Below are positions 17,720-25,645 of a stretch of DNA of 64,000 nt, piece after piece. The notes beneath the pieces are model-generated. The model saw only the letters and a list, made by a program, of their open reading frames with translations. It did not search any database and had not been told where the DNA came from. The stretch's first letter is position 1. The number at the start of each line of letters is the position of its first letter. The translations under genes and the position numbers were made by a program. The DNA lies in assembly GCF_021404465.1 (NCBI RefSeq), contig NZ_JABFTT010000012.1:62001-126000 (forward strand). The letters are read 5' to 3'. Source of the DNA: Billgrantia zhangzhouensis (GTDB lineage: Bacteria > Pseudomonadota > Gammaproteobacteria > Pseudomonadales > Halomonadaceae).

Positions 17720-18205
17720 ATGGAGAAGGTGCTGGTCAGCGCGTGCCTGCTGGGCAGGCGGGTGCGCTACGATGGCGCTGCCAAGAGCCTGGTCTCGGAG
17801 ATCCTCGCGCAGTGGCAGGCTGAGGGACGGGTGGTTGCGGTATGTCCAGAGGTCGATGCCGGCTTGCCCACGCCCAGGGCTCCCGCCGAGATCGTGACGG
17901 GCGATGGGCACGGGGTGCTGGCTGGATCTGCGCGGGTCGTCGACCGCTGCGGTGTCGATCTCACCAGGGTATTTCTGAAGGGAGCCTCGCTGGCACTTCA
18001 ACTGTGCCGGAAGCATGACATCAAGGTGGCGGTACTGACTGAGCACAGCCCCTCCTGCGGCAGCATGCAGATCTACGACGGCAGTTTCTCGGGAGAGAAA
18101 AGGGCTGGCGCCGGGGTCACCTCAGCGCTGCTGCGTCAACACGGCGTGCAAGTCTTTGGCCAGCAGGACATCGTCGAGGCGGGGCGGGTAGTGGAGGCGC
18201 TCTAG
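17720..18205 (+). CDS. DUF523 family protein
   Basis: The 161-residue cytoplasmic protein has the full DUF523 pattern: VSACLLGRRVRYDG at the start, AVCPEVDAGLPTPRAPAEI near residue 40 and LTEHSPSCGSMQIYDGSFSG near 106. Conserved cysteines in SACLLG, VCPE and SPSCGS suggest a metal or redox site. Function is unknown; some relatives are fused to DUF1722. It starts 38 bases after the lipoprotein gene and ends 82 bases before the DUF2157 gene. Confidence 0.88.
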   Translation: MEKVLVSACLLGRRVRYDGAAKSLVSEILAQWQAEGRVVAVCPEVDAGLPTPRAPAEIVTGDGHGVLAGSARVVDRCGVDLTRVFLKGASLALQLCRKHDIKVAVLTEHSPSCGSMQIYDGSFSGEKRAGAGVTSALLRQHGVQVFGQQDIVEAGRVVEAL

Positions 18206-18287
18206 CAAGTGCTGAATGGCAGGCGACTCTCGCGATGCGCTGTACTCTGCTATCAGCCACGTTACGAAAAGGCACGAAGGACACGAT

Positions 18288-19286
18288 ATGGCTTCCATTC
18301 GCCGTGAGCTGGTGGGGTTGATCGATCAGGGCGCCATACCGCGCGAGGAAGTGACGCGGACGGTTGCGCTTTCAGGACTCCATCCCACGGGGCGGGCCTG
18401 GCGCGTGTTCCTGGATCGGTTGTTGTTGTGGCTGGGCACGCTGGCGCTGACCTGTGGGCTGCTGTTTCTTATCGCCTACAACTGGACCGAGATGGGGCGC
18501 TGGCTGCGCTTCGGGCTGGTGCAGGCGGCATTGTTGGTGGCTATCGGCGTCTATTGGTGGGCTGCCGGGCGCGGCGGAGCGGATGACAGTGTAAAAGCAA
18601 CCATAGTGACGCGTGTGGCACTCATGGCGGCCTCGTTGCTGCTGGGCGTGCTGTTGGCCCTGTTCGGCCAGGTGTACCAGACTGGGGCCGACCCTTGGCA
18701 GCTGTTCTTCTTCTGGGCCGTACTGATGCTGCCCTGGACCCTGGTGGCGCGTTTCGATGCGCTCTGGGTGCTGTGGCTGGGGTTGCTCAATCTTTCCCTC
18801 GTGCTCTATTTCCGCACCTGGGGCGGTGCGTTCGATGCGTTGTTCGTCAGCGACACTGCCGCCCTGTGGGGGCTGTTCGCACTCAATACCGCAGCGTTGG
18901 CCCTGTGGGAGCTGGGCGCACGACGCTGGCGCTGGCTATCAACCGGATGGGCCACGTGCCTGCTGGCGCTGGGCAGCGGCATTCCACTGACCTTGCTGGT
19001 GATGGTCTTCATCTTCGACGGGCGGACCGACTTCTCGCCTGCCGTGCTGACATACTCGTTCTGGCTGGCGGCGCTCTACGCGATCTATCGCCATTGGCGG
19101 CCGGATCTGTTCATGCTGGCGGGGGGCTGTTTGTCGGTCATTGCCGTGGTCACCCTGTTTCTGGCCCGGCACCTGCTGTGGCAGGCCGACGCCGGCGGCT
19201 TCCTGCTGCTGGCTGTGGTGGTGCTGGCGCTAGGAGGTGCGGCGGTGGTCTGGCTCAAGCGGCTTCACGTGGAGATGTCGGCATGA
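18288..19286 (+). CDS. DUF2157 inner-membrane protein
   Basis: ATG 18288 is preferred because GAAGGA lies 6 bases before it, giving 332 residues. A soluble N-terminus (RRELVGLIDQGAIP..., about 50 residues) characteristic of DUF2157 is followed by roughly ten hydrophobic spans. The stop overlaps the DUF4401 start by ATGA. DUF2157, DUF4401 and GDYXXLXY proteins are a recurring conserved trio of unknown function; all three are here with 4-base overlaps, so they probably form one membrane complex. Confidence 0.85.
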   Translation: MASIRRELVGLIDQGAIPREEVTRTVALSGLHPTGRAWRVFLDRLLLWLGTLALTCGLLFLIAYNWTEMGRWLRFGLVQAALLVAIGVYWWAAGRGGADDSVKATIVTRVALMAASLLLGVLLALFGQVYQTGADPWQLFFFWAVLMLPWTLVARFDALWVLWLGLLNLSLVLYFRTWGGAFDALFVSDTAALWGLFALNTAALALWELGARRWRWLSTGWATCLLALGSGIPLTLLVMVFIFDGRTDFSPAVLTYSFWLAALYAIYRHWRPDLFMLAGGCLSVIAVVTLFLARHLLWQADAGGFLLLAVVVLALGGAAVVWLKRLHVEMSA

Positions 19287-20368
19287 CGCTCAGGGACAGA
19301 CTTGTCCAGGCCGGTATCGAGGTTACGCCAGGCGAAGGCTCGCCAGAGCTCGATACGCCCTGGTTCGTGCGGGCGCTGCAGGCCTTCTCGGGGTGGCTTG
19401 CCGCCCTGTTCCTGCTCGGTTTTCTCGCCATGGGGGCGGTGTTCGTGCTCGACAATAGCGCTGCCGCCGCCGCCCTGGGACTGGTCATGATCGCCGGTGC
19501 CTTCATGGCGCTGCAGATGGCCAAGGGAGATTTCCTGGAGCACCTGGCGCTGGCCGCGAGCCTGGCGGGGCAACTGCTGGTGGCCTGGGCAATCGCCTCC
19601 CTGCTGGAGGGTACGACCGTCGGCCTGTGGTGGTCGCTGCTGGTGCTGCAGGTTGCGCTCGCCCTGGCGATGCCGAGCCTCACGCATCGTGCATTTTCCG
19701 CCTTTGCCGCCAGCCTGGCGCTCTATCTGGCCTTGGCCGAAGGCATCGCCGTACCCTCCATGGCCGTTGGCCTGGTGCTGCTGGCGCTGGTCGTACTCTT
19801 CCTCAACGAGTTTCGCTGGCCGGCCCGAGTGCGGGCAATGGAGGCGCTAGGCCTCGGCCTGCTGCTTGGCCTGGTGGCCATCCAGGCCATGGCGTACCTT
19901 GGCCAGCCGCTGCTCAACTGGCGTTACGATTCCGGCGCCAGCCTGGCCTGGCTGGAACCCTGGGCCGGAAATGTCCTGGGCGCGCTGGCGCTCTTGCTGC
20001 TGCTCCGGCAGCTCTTCAAGCGTCACGCCCAGGCCACAGTACCGAGCGTTCGCCTGGCCGCCTATGGTGCCATGATGCTTCTGTTGCTGCTTTCGCTGCA
20101 GGCCCATGGCTTGATCCAGGGCGCCGTGGTGGTGATGTTGGGCTTTGCCATTGGCCACCGGCTGGTGATGGGGGGCGGAGTGCTGCTGTTGCTGTTCTCC
20201 ATCGCCAATTACTATTACTGGCTCGAGGTGACCCTGCTGAGCAAGGCCTTGACCCTGTTCGCCCTGGGCGGGCTGCTGTTGGCGATTCGCTGGGCGCTGC
20301 GCCGCTGGTGGCCAATCGAAGGAAAGGACGATGGCAGGGCCGATGCGGGGGAGGGGGCAAGCCGATGA
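19283..20368 (+). CDS. DUF4401 inner-membrane protein
   Basis: The 361-residue protein starts at the ATGA overlap with the DUF2157 gene. A short soluble N-terminus (about 40 residues, with DTPWFVRALQAFSGWLAALF) leads into about ten membrane spans rich in Leu and Ala. It fits DUF4401, the usual partner of DUF2157 and GDYXXLXY proteins. No catalytic motif is visible and the role is unknown. Its stop overlaps the next start by 4 bases. Confidence 0.85.
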   Translation: MTLRDRLVQAGIEVTPGEGSPELDTPWFVRALQAFSGWLAALFLLGFLAMGAVFVLDNSAAAAALGLVMIAGAFMALQMAKGDFLEHLALAASLAGQLLVAWAIASLLEGTTVGLWWSLLVLQVALALAMPSLTHRAFSAFAASLALYLALAEGIAVPSMAVGLVLLALVVLFLNEFRWPARVRAMEALGLGLLLGLVAIQAMAYLGQPLLNWRYDSGASLAWLEPWAGNVLGALALLLLLRQLFKRHAQATVPSVRLAAYGAMMLLLLLSLQAHGLIQGAVVVMLGFAIGHRLVMGGGVLLLLFSIANYYYWLEVTLLSKALTLFALGGLLLAIRWALRRWWPIEGKDDGRADAGEGASR

Positions 20369-20901
20369 TCGCGACAGCCAAGCTCGACAGGGTCGTGGTG
20401 GTAGTCGCCACCGTGCTGATCCTGACGCTGGTCAACTGGAGCATCCGGGCCAAGGAGCGCCACCTGGCCGAGGGCGAGATGGTTTACCTGGAGCTGGCGC
20501 CGGTGGACCCGCGCTCGCTGATGCAGGGCGATTACATGGCGCTGAACTTCGAGATCGGCAACCAGATCCAGGACGCACTGCATGAAAGGCGCTGGCAGAG
20601 CGGTGAACTGAACGCCGCCGATGGGCATGTCGTCGTCCGCCTGGACGCAGAGCGCGTGGCCCATTTCCAGCGCCTGGGCGCGAGCCACGCTTCCCTCGCC
20701 GCCGACGAAATGCGCCTGCGCTACCGGGTGCGCAATGGCCGCGTGCGGTTCGCTACCGATGCCTTCTTCTTCCAGGAAGGCCACGCCGAGCGCTACGAAC
20801 CCGCACGCTATGGGCAGTTTCGCGTCAACGAGCGCGGCGAGCCGCTGCTCGTGTCACTGCACGATGCTGAGTTGGAACTGCTCGGGGAGATGGAGCGCTG
20901 A
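20365..20901 (+). CDS. GDYXXLXY domain protein
   Basis: The 178-residue protein has one N-terminal membrane anchor (VVVVVATVLILTLVNW) followed by a periplasmic or cytoplasmic domain. The family motif appears as LMQGDYMALNFEI near residue 52, with Phe in place of the final Tyr. It is the third member of the DUF2157-DUF4401-GDYXXLXY set and is translationally coupled to DUF4401. Function is unknown. The set is complete and intact here. Confidence 0.86.
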   Translation: MIATAKLDRVVVVVATVLILTLVNWSIRAKERHLAEGEMVYLELAPVDPRSLMQGDYMALNFEIGNQIQDALHERRWQSGELNAADGHVVVRLDAERVAHFQRLGASHASLAADEMRLRYRVRNGRVRFATDAFFFQEGHAERYEPARYGQFRVNERGEPLLVSLHDAELELLGEMER

Positions 20902-20928
20902 AAGCGGGTACAACGACAGGAGTCATCC

Positions 20929-21684
20929 ATGGAGCTGCGCATCGTCAGACGCCTCATTCCCGAATGGGGTACCACTTATGGCCCCCCTGGAGAAGGGCCT
21001 TTCCCCGCCGTCATGATCCTGCATGGCTCGGAAGGAGCCTGGTCAGGATGGAGCCATCGCAACGCCGTGATACTGGCTGCCCACGGCTTTCTGACCTTTC
21101 CTTTGGGCTATTCCAGCGGTGGTAATGCCTGGAACGCTGGAAGCATCGTCGATTATTCACTTGAGCGCAGCGTGGAAGCCTTGGCTGCACTGCGTGCCTT
21201 TTCGTATGCCGGTACGCGAGTCGGCCTTTATGGTGTCTCGCGTGGAGCCGAGCATGCGTTGCTTCTCGCTGCATTGATGGCCAAGGAGAAGATGACGGGA
21301 CTTCCCGAAGCCGTTGCAGTGCACAGCCCTCCCGATGTGGTCTGCGGAGCCTTCGACTCTCCCAGCTATCGTGACTCCGGTGACCCTGGCTGGCAGGCCT
21401 GGGATGCGAGCAGGCGAGCCTGGACATGGCGGAACGAGGGACTACTGCCCACGACACCGATCGAAGTGGAGCAATATCCCGGGCCGCTATTCCTCTCCCA
21501 TGGTACGAAAGATAGGATGTGGTCGGTGGAAATGACGAGACGCCTGGAGAAGCGACTCCAGGCGCATGGGCGCACACCCGAAGTGCATTACTACGAGGGA
21601 GAAGATCACATACCGGGTAGTGCCGGCGAAAATCTCCATCATGAGTATCTGATTGATTTTCTCAAGAAGTACCTTGGTGGTTGA
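20929..21684 (+). CDS. Alpha/beta hydrolase (BAAT/dienelactone hydrolase-like)
   Basis: The 251-residue protein has an alpha/beta hydrolase core: FPAVMILHGSEGAWSG (oxyanion region, residue about 26), nucleophile elbow GVSRGAEHALLL with Ser near 104, an acidic stretch SHGTKDRMW near 190 and the catalytic His in GEDHIPGS near 224. The C-terminal half resembles bile-acid-CoA:amino-acid N-acyltransferase/acyl-CoA thioester hydrolase domains. It has no signal peptide. It begins 27 bases after the GDYXXLXY gene and may share its transcript. The substrate is not evident. Confidence 0.78.
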   Translation: MELRIVRRLIPEWGTTYGPPGEGPFPAVMILHGSEGAWSGWSHRNAVILAAHGFLTFPLGYSSGGNAWNAGSIVDYSLERSVEALAALRAFSYAGTRVGLYGVSRGAEHALLLAALMAKEKMTGLPEAVAVHSPPDVVCGAFDSPSYRDSGDPGWQAWDASRRAWTWRNEGLLPTTPIEVEQYPGPLFLSHGTKDRMWSVEMTRRLEKRLQAHGRTPEVHYYEGEDHIPGSAGENLHHEYLIDFLKKYLGG

Positions 21685-21727
21685 GTTCGGCAACCATAAC
21701 CGCACGGCGTAAGAGACAGGAAAGAGC

Positions 21728-22168
21728 ATGAATAGGGAGTTGCGCCACAAGATTCTGATCGTTGCCGAGATGCTCCTGCTGGCACTGCCGGTTAGTGTGT
21801 TCTGCCTGTTTTTCGGCTTGGCCCTGCTCATGACGGTGGGATTTCCCTGGGGGCTGGAAGAACTCGCGATCATGCTCTTCGCATTGGTCGGCATGCTGGG
21901 TATCGTCGGGCTGTGGTGTTCGGCAATCACTTACCTGACACGACGAGCACGGCTCCTCTGGTGGTGGCGAGCCGCCTGCATGGGCGCCGGGTTGATAACC
22001 GTCTCCTTGATGCTGTTTTGCCTGGTCGCCTTCGGTTGGGAGCTACCGGAGTGGGGGATCATCATTGCTTTGGGCATATTTGCCAGCCCGCTGTTGGTGC
22101 CTTTTCTCCACCTGGCCTATCTGCAGAGGACACCCCGGGAGCCTCTGTCTCTTCAGGCGCAACAATAG
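21728..22168 (+). CDS. Four-span membrane protein of unknown function
   Basis: The 146-residue protein has four predicted membrane spans, centred near residues 20, 55, 90 and 115, with a basic loop TRRARLLWWWR between the second and third. I recognise no family. It has a purine-rich AGGAAAG before its ATG and lies 43 bases after the hydrolase gene on the same strand. Codon use matches its neighbours. Confidence 0.6.
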   Translation: MNRELRHKILIVAEMLLLALPVSVFCLFFGLALLMTVGFPWGLEELAIMLFALVGMLGIVGLWCSAITYLTRRARLLWWWRAACMGAGLITVSLMLFCLVAFGWELPEWGIIIALGIFASPLLVPFLHLAYLQRTPREPLSLQAQQ

Positions 22169-22243
22169 CCTTTGCGGTAAGCTCGAACTTTGCTGTCGAC
22201 CGCCTGCCCGCAGGTGACATGGTGATCTACAAGGAGATGGCTC

Positions 22244-22876
22244 GTGGAGTGGTGGACCTGGATAACCTACGTGGGCGTGATTACGGCCCTGATCATCTTT
22301 CCCGGGCCGGTGGCGCTGCTATGCACCACGCATGGCCTGCGTTTCGGCCGGCACCGGGCTTTCGCCACGGTGCTGGGGGGCGGTGTGGCTTCACTGGTGT
22401 TGATGACACTGTCCGCATTGGGGCTTGGTGCCGTGCTGGCCACCTCGGAAACCGCCTTCTTCGTGTTGAAGTTGCTGGGTGGCGCCTACCTGATCTATCT
22501 GGGATTGCAGGCCTGGTTGGCCAGGCCCCAATCGCCGCTGAATGATGCACCAGCGGCGGTGAAGGGCCAATCGGTTCCCGCCATGTTCCGTCAGGGATTT
22601 CTCGTGGGTATCGGCAATCCCAAGGACTTGCTGTTCTTCGCTGCCCTGTTTCCCAACTTCATCACCATCGGCGAACCGCAGTTGATTCAGTTCGTCATCC
22701 TGGCGCTGACCTGGCTGGTCATCGACACGACCTTGATGACGCTCTACGCCACTCTGGGTTCGGGGCTGGGCCGCTGGTTCGATAGCCCCGGCAGGATGCG
22801 GGCGTTTCATCGCACTACCGGGGGCTTGTTCCTGGGCGCCGGCGGCACGTTGATCGTCTCGAGCGCCAATCGCTGA
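22244..22876 (+). CDS. LysE/RhtB family amino-acid exporter
   Basis: GTG 22244 follows AAGGAG by 7 bases and gives 210 residues. The protein has six predicted spans and the LysE hallmark IIFPGPVALLCTTHGLRFG in the first span, where most relatives have NPGP. FVLKLLGGAYLIYLGLQAWL near residue 73 and GIGNPKDLLFFAALFPNF near 126 follow. It exports an amino acid or related metabolite across the inner membrane. The substrate is not predictable. The 299 bases downstream contain no gene, operator or terminator that I can support. Confidence 0.9.
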   Translation: MEWWTWITYVGVITALIIFPGPVALLCTTHGLRFGRHRAFATVLGGGVASLVLMTLSALGLGAVLATSETAFFVLKLLGGAYLIYLGLQAWLARPQSPLNDAPAAVKGQSVPAMFRQGFLVGIGNPKDLLFFAALFPNFITIGEPQLIQFVILALTWLVIDTTLMTLYATLGSGLGRWFDSPGRMRAFHRTTGGLFLGAGGTLIVSSANR

Positions 22877-23175
22877 GCCGGACATCGCCCAATTGCCAAC
22901 TCGTCCGTTAGGGCATCGGCCTGGGGAATGTCAGCACCCCTCTAGAACGATCCTGCCTTGGGTTCGGCCGCCCTCGACCAATCAGTGGCGATGCCGATGT
23001 GATCCGGCGCTGGGTCCGTTCCGCATGGCATGGGCCTTTGGGCGGTGCGCGCGCCTGAACGGGTCAGGCTGTGGCTCGATGTCAGACCATTAACAGGCTA
23101 TCTTTCTTCTACTGCACGCGTCCTTCATCCCGTCGGGAAGCGGGACGCTTCGACACTCTGCGTTCTGGAGCACTC

Positions 23176-24039
23176 ATGAGCCAAGAAAACGAGTACGTAC
23201 CGCCGAAGGTGTGGAAATGGGAGAAAGCGAGCGGTGGTCAGTTTGCCAACATCAACCGGCCCATCGCCGGCCCCACCCACGATAAGGTACTGCCGGTCGG
23301 CAAGCATCCATTCCAGCTCTATTCGCTGGCCACGCCCAACGGGGTGAAGGTCACGATCATGTTCGAGGAATTGCTGGCGAGAGGCCATAAGGATGCCGAG
23401 TACGATGCCTGGCTGATTCGTATTGGCGAGGGTGAACAGTTCGGTAGCGGCTTCGTCGAGGTCAACCCGAACTCCAAGATTCCGGCCTTGATGGACCATG
23501 GCACCACACCGCCCACCCGGGTGTTCGAGTCGGGGTCGATCCTGCTTTATCTGGCCGAGAAGTTTGGCGAGTTCCTGTCCCAGGAACCGGCCGGGCGCAC
23601 CGAGACGCTGAACTGGCTGTTCTGGCAAATGGGCAGCGCACCCTATCTGGGCGGCGGCTTCGGCCACTTCTACGCCTACGCGCCGATCAAGATCGAGTAC
23701 GCCATCGACCGCTTCGCCATGGAGGCCAAGCGGCAGCTCGATGTGCTGGACCGGCGCCTGGCCGAGAGCCGCTACTTGGGTGGCAATGAGTACACCATCG
23801 CCGATATCGCCAATTGGGCCTGGTACGGGCAACTGGCGCTGGACCGCGCCTACGATGCCGGCGAATTCCTGCAGGTGCAGGAGTACGAGCACGTGCAGCG
23901 CTGGGCCAGGGAGATCGATGCCCGCCCGGCGGTGAAGCGCGGGCGCATGGTCAACCGTACCTTCGGTCCACAGGAGATGCAGTTGCATGAGCGCCACGAT
24001 GCCAGCGACTTCGAGCACAACACCCAGGACAAGCGCTAG
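23176..24039 (+). CDS. yghU: Glutathione-dependent disulfide-bond oxidoreductase YghU
   Basis: The 287-residue protein from ATG 23176 has the long N-terminal extension of YghU/YfcG-type glutathione transferases (YVPPKVWKWEKASGGQFANI). A thioredoxin-like domain (QLYSLATPNGVKVTIMFEELL, residues about 50-135) and a helical domain ending with DIANWAWYGQL and EYEHVQRWAREIDARPAVKRG follow. NPNSKIPALMD holds the cis-Pro. It reduces disulfides with glutathione and can bind two GSH per site. Directly after its stop lies a remnant of an acetyltransferase gene. Confidence 0.93.
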   Translation: MSQENEYVPPKVWKWEKASGGQFANINRPIAGPTHDKVLPVGKHPFQLYSLATPNGVKVTIMFEELLARGHKDAEYDAWLIRIGEGEQFGSGFVEVNPNSKIPALMDHGTTPPTRVFESGSILLYLAEKFGEFLSQEPAGRTETLNWLFWQMGSAPYLGGGFGHFYAYAPIKIEYAIDRFAMEAKRQLDVLDRRLAESRYLGGNEYTIADIANWAWYGQLALDRAYDAGEFLQVQEYEHVQRWAREIDARPAVKRGRMVNRTFGPQEMQLHERHDASDFEHNTQDKR

Positions 24040-24055
24040 GAGAAGGCATGAATGA

Positions 24056-24142
24056 GCCAGCCAGGCCGCCGGGTTCTACCAGGGGCTCGGATTTCGCTGT
24101 AGCGAGGGGATGGCGTTCTATGCCAAGGGGCTGAAGGGCTAG
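24056..24142 (+). pseudogene. C-terminal remnant of a GNAT acetyltransferase
   Basis: The frame encodes 28 residues before a TAG, including AGFYQGLGFRCSEGMAFYAK. This matches the end of GNAT N-acetyltransferases, where a conserved FYxxLGFR motif sits on the last helix and strand. An in-frame TGA at 24053-24055 closes it upstream and there is no start codon, so only the last tenth of the gene remains. It lies between yghU and yjdM, both intact. Confidence 0.5.
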
Positions 24143-24233
24143 GGGATAGAGGCTTGTGCCGGGGATGTCATTGGACACCCTATGGACGCTCTGGCATGCT
24201 TCGCGCTCTGCGAAACCTGTCCAAGAGAAGCCC

Positions 24234-24575
24234 ATGAGCTCACTGCCGAACTGTCCCGCCTGCCATTCTCAATACACCTACGAAGTTGCCGACATGTACG
24301 CCTGTCCCGAGTGCGGCCACGAGTGGTCGAGCGTGGCGGATGAATCGGAGTCTGGCGACGAGAAGGTGGTGCGCGACGCCAATGGCAACGTGCTGCAGGA
24401 TGGCGACAGTGTCACCGTGATCAAGGATCTCAAGGTCAAGGGCACCTCGTCGGTGGTCAAGGTGGGCACCAAGGTGAAGGGCATTCGCCTGGTGGAAGGC
24501 GACCACGACATCGACTGCAAGATCGACGGCTTCGGGCCGATGAAGTTGAAGTCGGAGTTCGTCAAGAAGGTATAA
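24234..24575 (+). CDS. yjdM: Zinc-ribbon protein YjdM (PhnA family)
   Basis: The 113-residue protein has an N-terminal zinc ribbon with two Cys pairs (CPACHS near residue 7 and CPECGHEW near 24) and the conserved C-terminal domain ([20 protein letters not shown], then [11 protein letters not shown] and [12 protein letters not shown]). It is the alkylphosphonate-utilisation operon protein PhnA/YjdM, whose true function is unknown despite the name; it is not phosphonoacetate hydrolase. It precedes an ABC importer by 81 bases. Confidence 0.93.
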   Translation: MSSLPNCPACHSQYTYEVADMYACPECGHEWSSVADESESGDEKVVRDANGNVLQDGDSVTVIKDLKVKGTSSVVKVGTKVKGIRLVEGDHDIDCKIDGFGPMKLKSEFVKKV

Positions 24576-24656
24576 GCATCGGGGAACACTGGCTGTCACC
24601 GAGCTGTAAGCTAACGGCAGTACTTTGGATGAGACTCACTCATCGGAGGTTTTCTC

Positions 24657-25643
24657 ATGCACAAGCGCTCCTTGGTAACGGCCTTTTCCGCATCCGTGCT
24701 GCTTGCCGGTCTGACCCTCCCGGCATTCGCCAACGAGAAGCTGGTGCTCTACACCAGCCAGCCCAACAGCGACGCCCAACAGACCGTCGATGCCTTTCGA
24801 GCCGCTCATCCCGAAGTCGAGGTGGAATGGGTGCGCGACGGTACCACGCAACTGATGACCCGCCTGCGTTCTGAACTCTCCGCTGGCGTCAGCAATCCCG
24901 ACGTGCTGCTGATCGCCGACAGCATGACCATGGAGTCGCTCAAGCAGGAGGGGCACCTGCAGGGCTACCTGAGCCCCGAGCGCGAGCCCTACGCTGCCGA
25001 GCTGTACGATTCTGAGGGCTACTACTACGGCACCAAGCTGATCACTACGGGCATCGTCTACAACACCGGCGCCGAGCGTCAGCCGCAGAGCTGGCAGGAA
25101 CTCACCCAACCCGAATACGCCGGGCAGGTCACCATGCCGAGCCCGCTATACTCCGGCGCCGCGCTGATCCACATGGCATCGGTCGAGGCCCATCCCGAAC
25201 TGGGCGAGGGTTACTACGAGGCACTGCAGGCCAACCGCACCGAGGCCCAGGGCGGCAACGGCGGCGTGTTCAATGCGGTGGCGGCGGGCAGCAAACCCTA
25301 CGGCATCGTGGTGGACTTCCTGCCGATTCGCGAGGCTGCCAAGGGCTCACCGGTGGCGTTCGTGTTCCCCGAAGAGGGAGTGAGCGCCGTGACCGAGCCG
25401 GTCGCCATCATGCAGGGTGCCAAGAACCTCGAAGCGGCGCAGAAGTTCGTCGACTTCGTCCTCTCGCAGGAGGGGCAGGAGCTGGTTAGCGAGCAGGGCT
25501 ATCTGCCTGCGCACCCCGAGGTGACGCCGCCCGAGGGCTTCCCCCCGCGTGACGAGATCGCCTTGATGCCGCTGGATACCCAGAGTGTCCTGGCCAGGGA
25601 AGCCGAGCTCAAGCAGCGCTTTGGCGACCTGTTCGGCAGTTGA
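24657..25643 (+). CDS. ABC importer solute-binding protein, iron(III)/2-aminoethylphosphonate type
   Basis: The 328-residue protein has a Sec signal (residues 1-25, ending PAFANE) and the class II periplasmic binding fold of the FbpA/FutA/AfuA group: KLVLYTSQPNSDAQQTV, ADSMTMESLKQEGHLQGY, a Tyr triplet in EGYYYGTKL near residue 122 and GGNGGVFNAVAAGSKPYGI near 202. Relatives bind iron(III), sugar phosphates or 2-aminoethylphosphonate. The C-terminal block (EEGVSAVTEPVAIM, GYLPAHPEV) resembles both iron- and AEP-annotated members, so the ligand is uncertain. Permease and ATPase genes follow with tight spacing. Confidence 0.85.
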   Translation: MHKRSLVTAFSASVLLAGLTLPAFANEKLVLYTSQPNSDAQQTVDAFRAAHPEVEVEWVRDGTTQLMTRLRSELSAGVSNPDVLLIADSMTMESLKQEGHLQGYLSPEREPYAAELYDSEGYYYGTKLITTGIVYNTGAERQPQSWQELTQPEYAGQVTMPSPLYSGAALIHMASVEAHPELGEGYYEALQANRTEAQGGNGGVFNAVAAGSKPYGIVVDFLPIREAAKGSPVAFVFPEEGVSAVTEPVAIMQGAKNLEAAQKFVDFVLSQEGQELVSEQGYLPAHPEVTPPEGFPPRDEIALMPLDTQSVLAREAELKQRFGDLFGS

Positions 25644-25645
25644 TC

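Noticed and set aside
22877..23175. Possible gene in the 299-base gap before yghU
   Set aside because: Only short frames without ribosome site or recognisable domain; no palindrome or terminator stood out.
24576..24656. Fur box before the ABC importer
   Set aside because: No recognisable 19-bp inverted repeat; only a short GATGAG/CTCATC hairpin next to the ribosome site.
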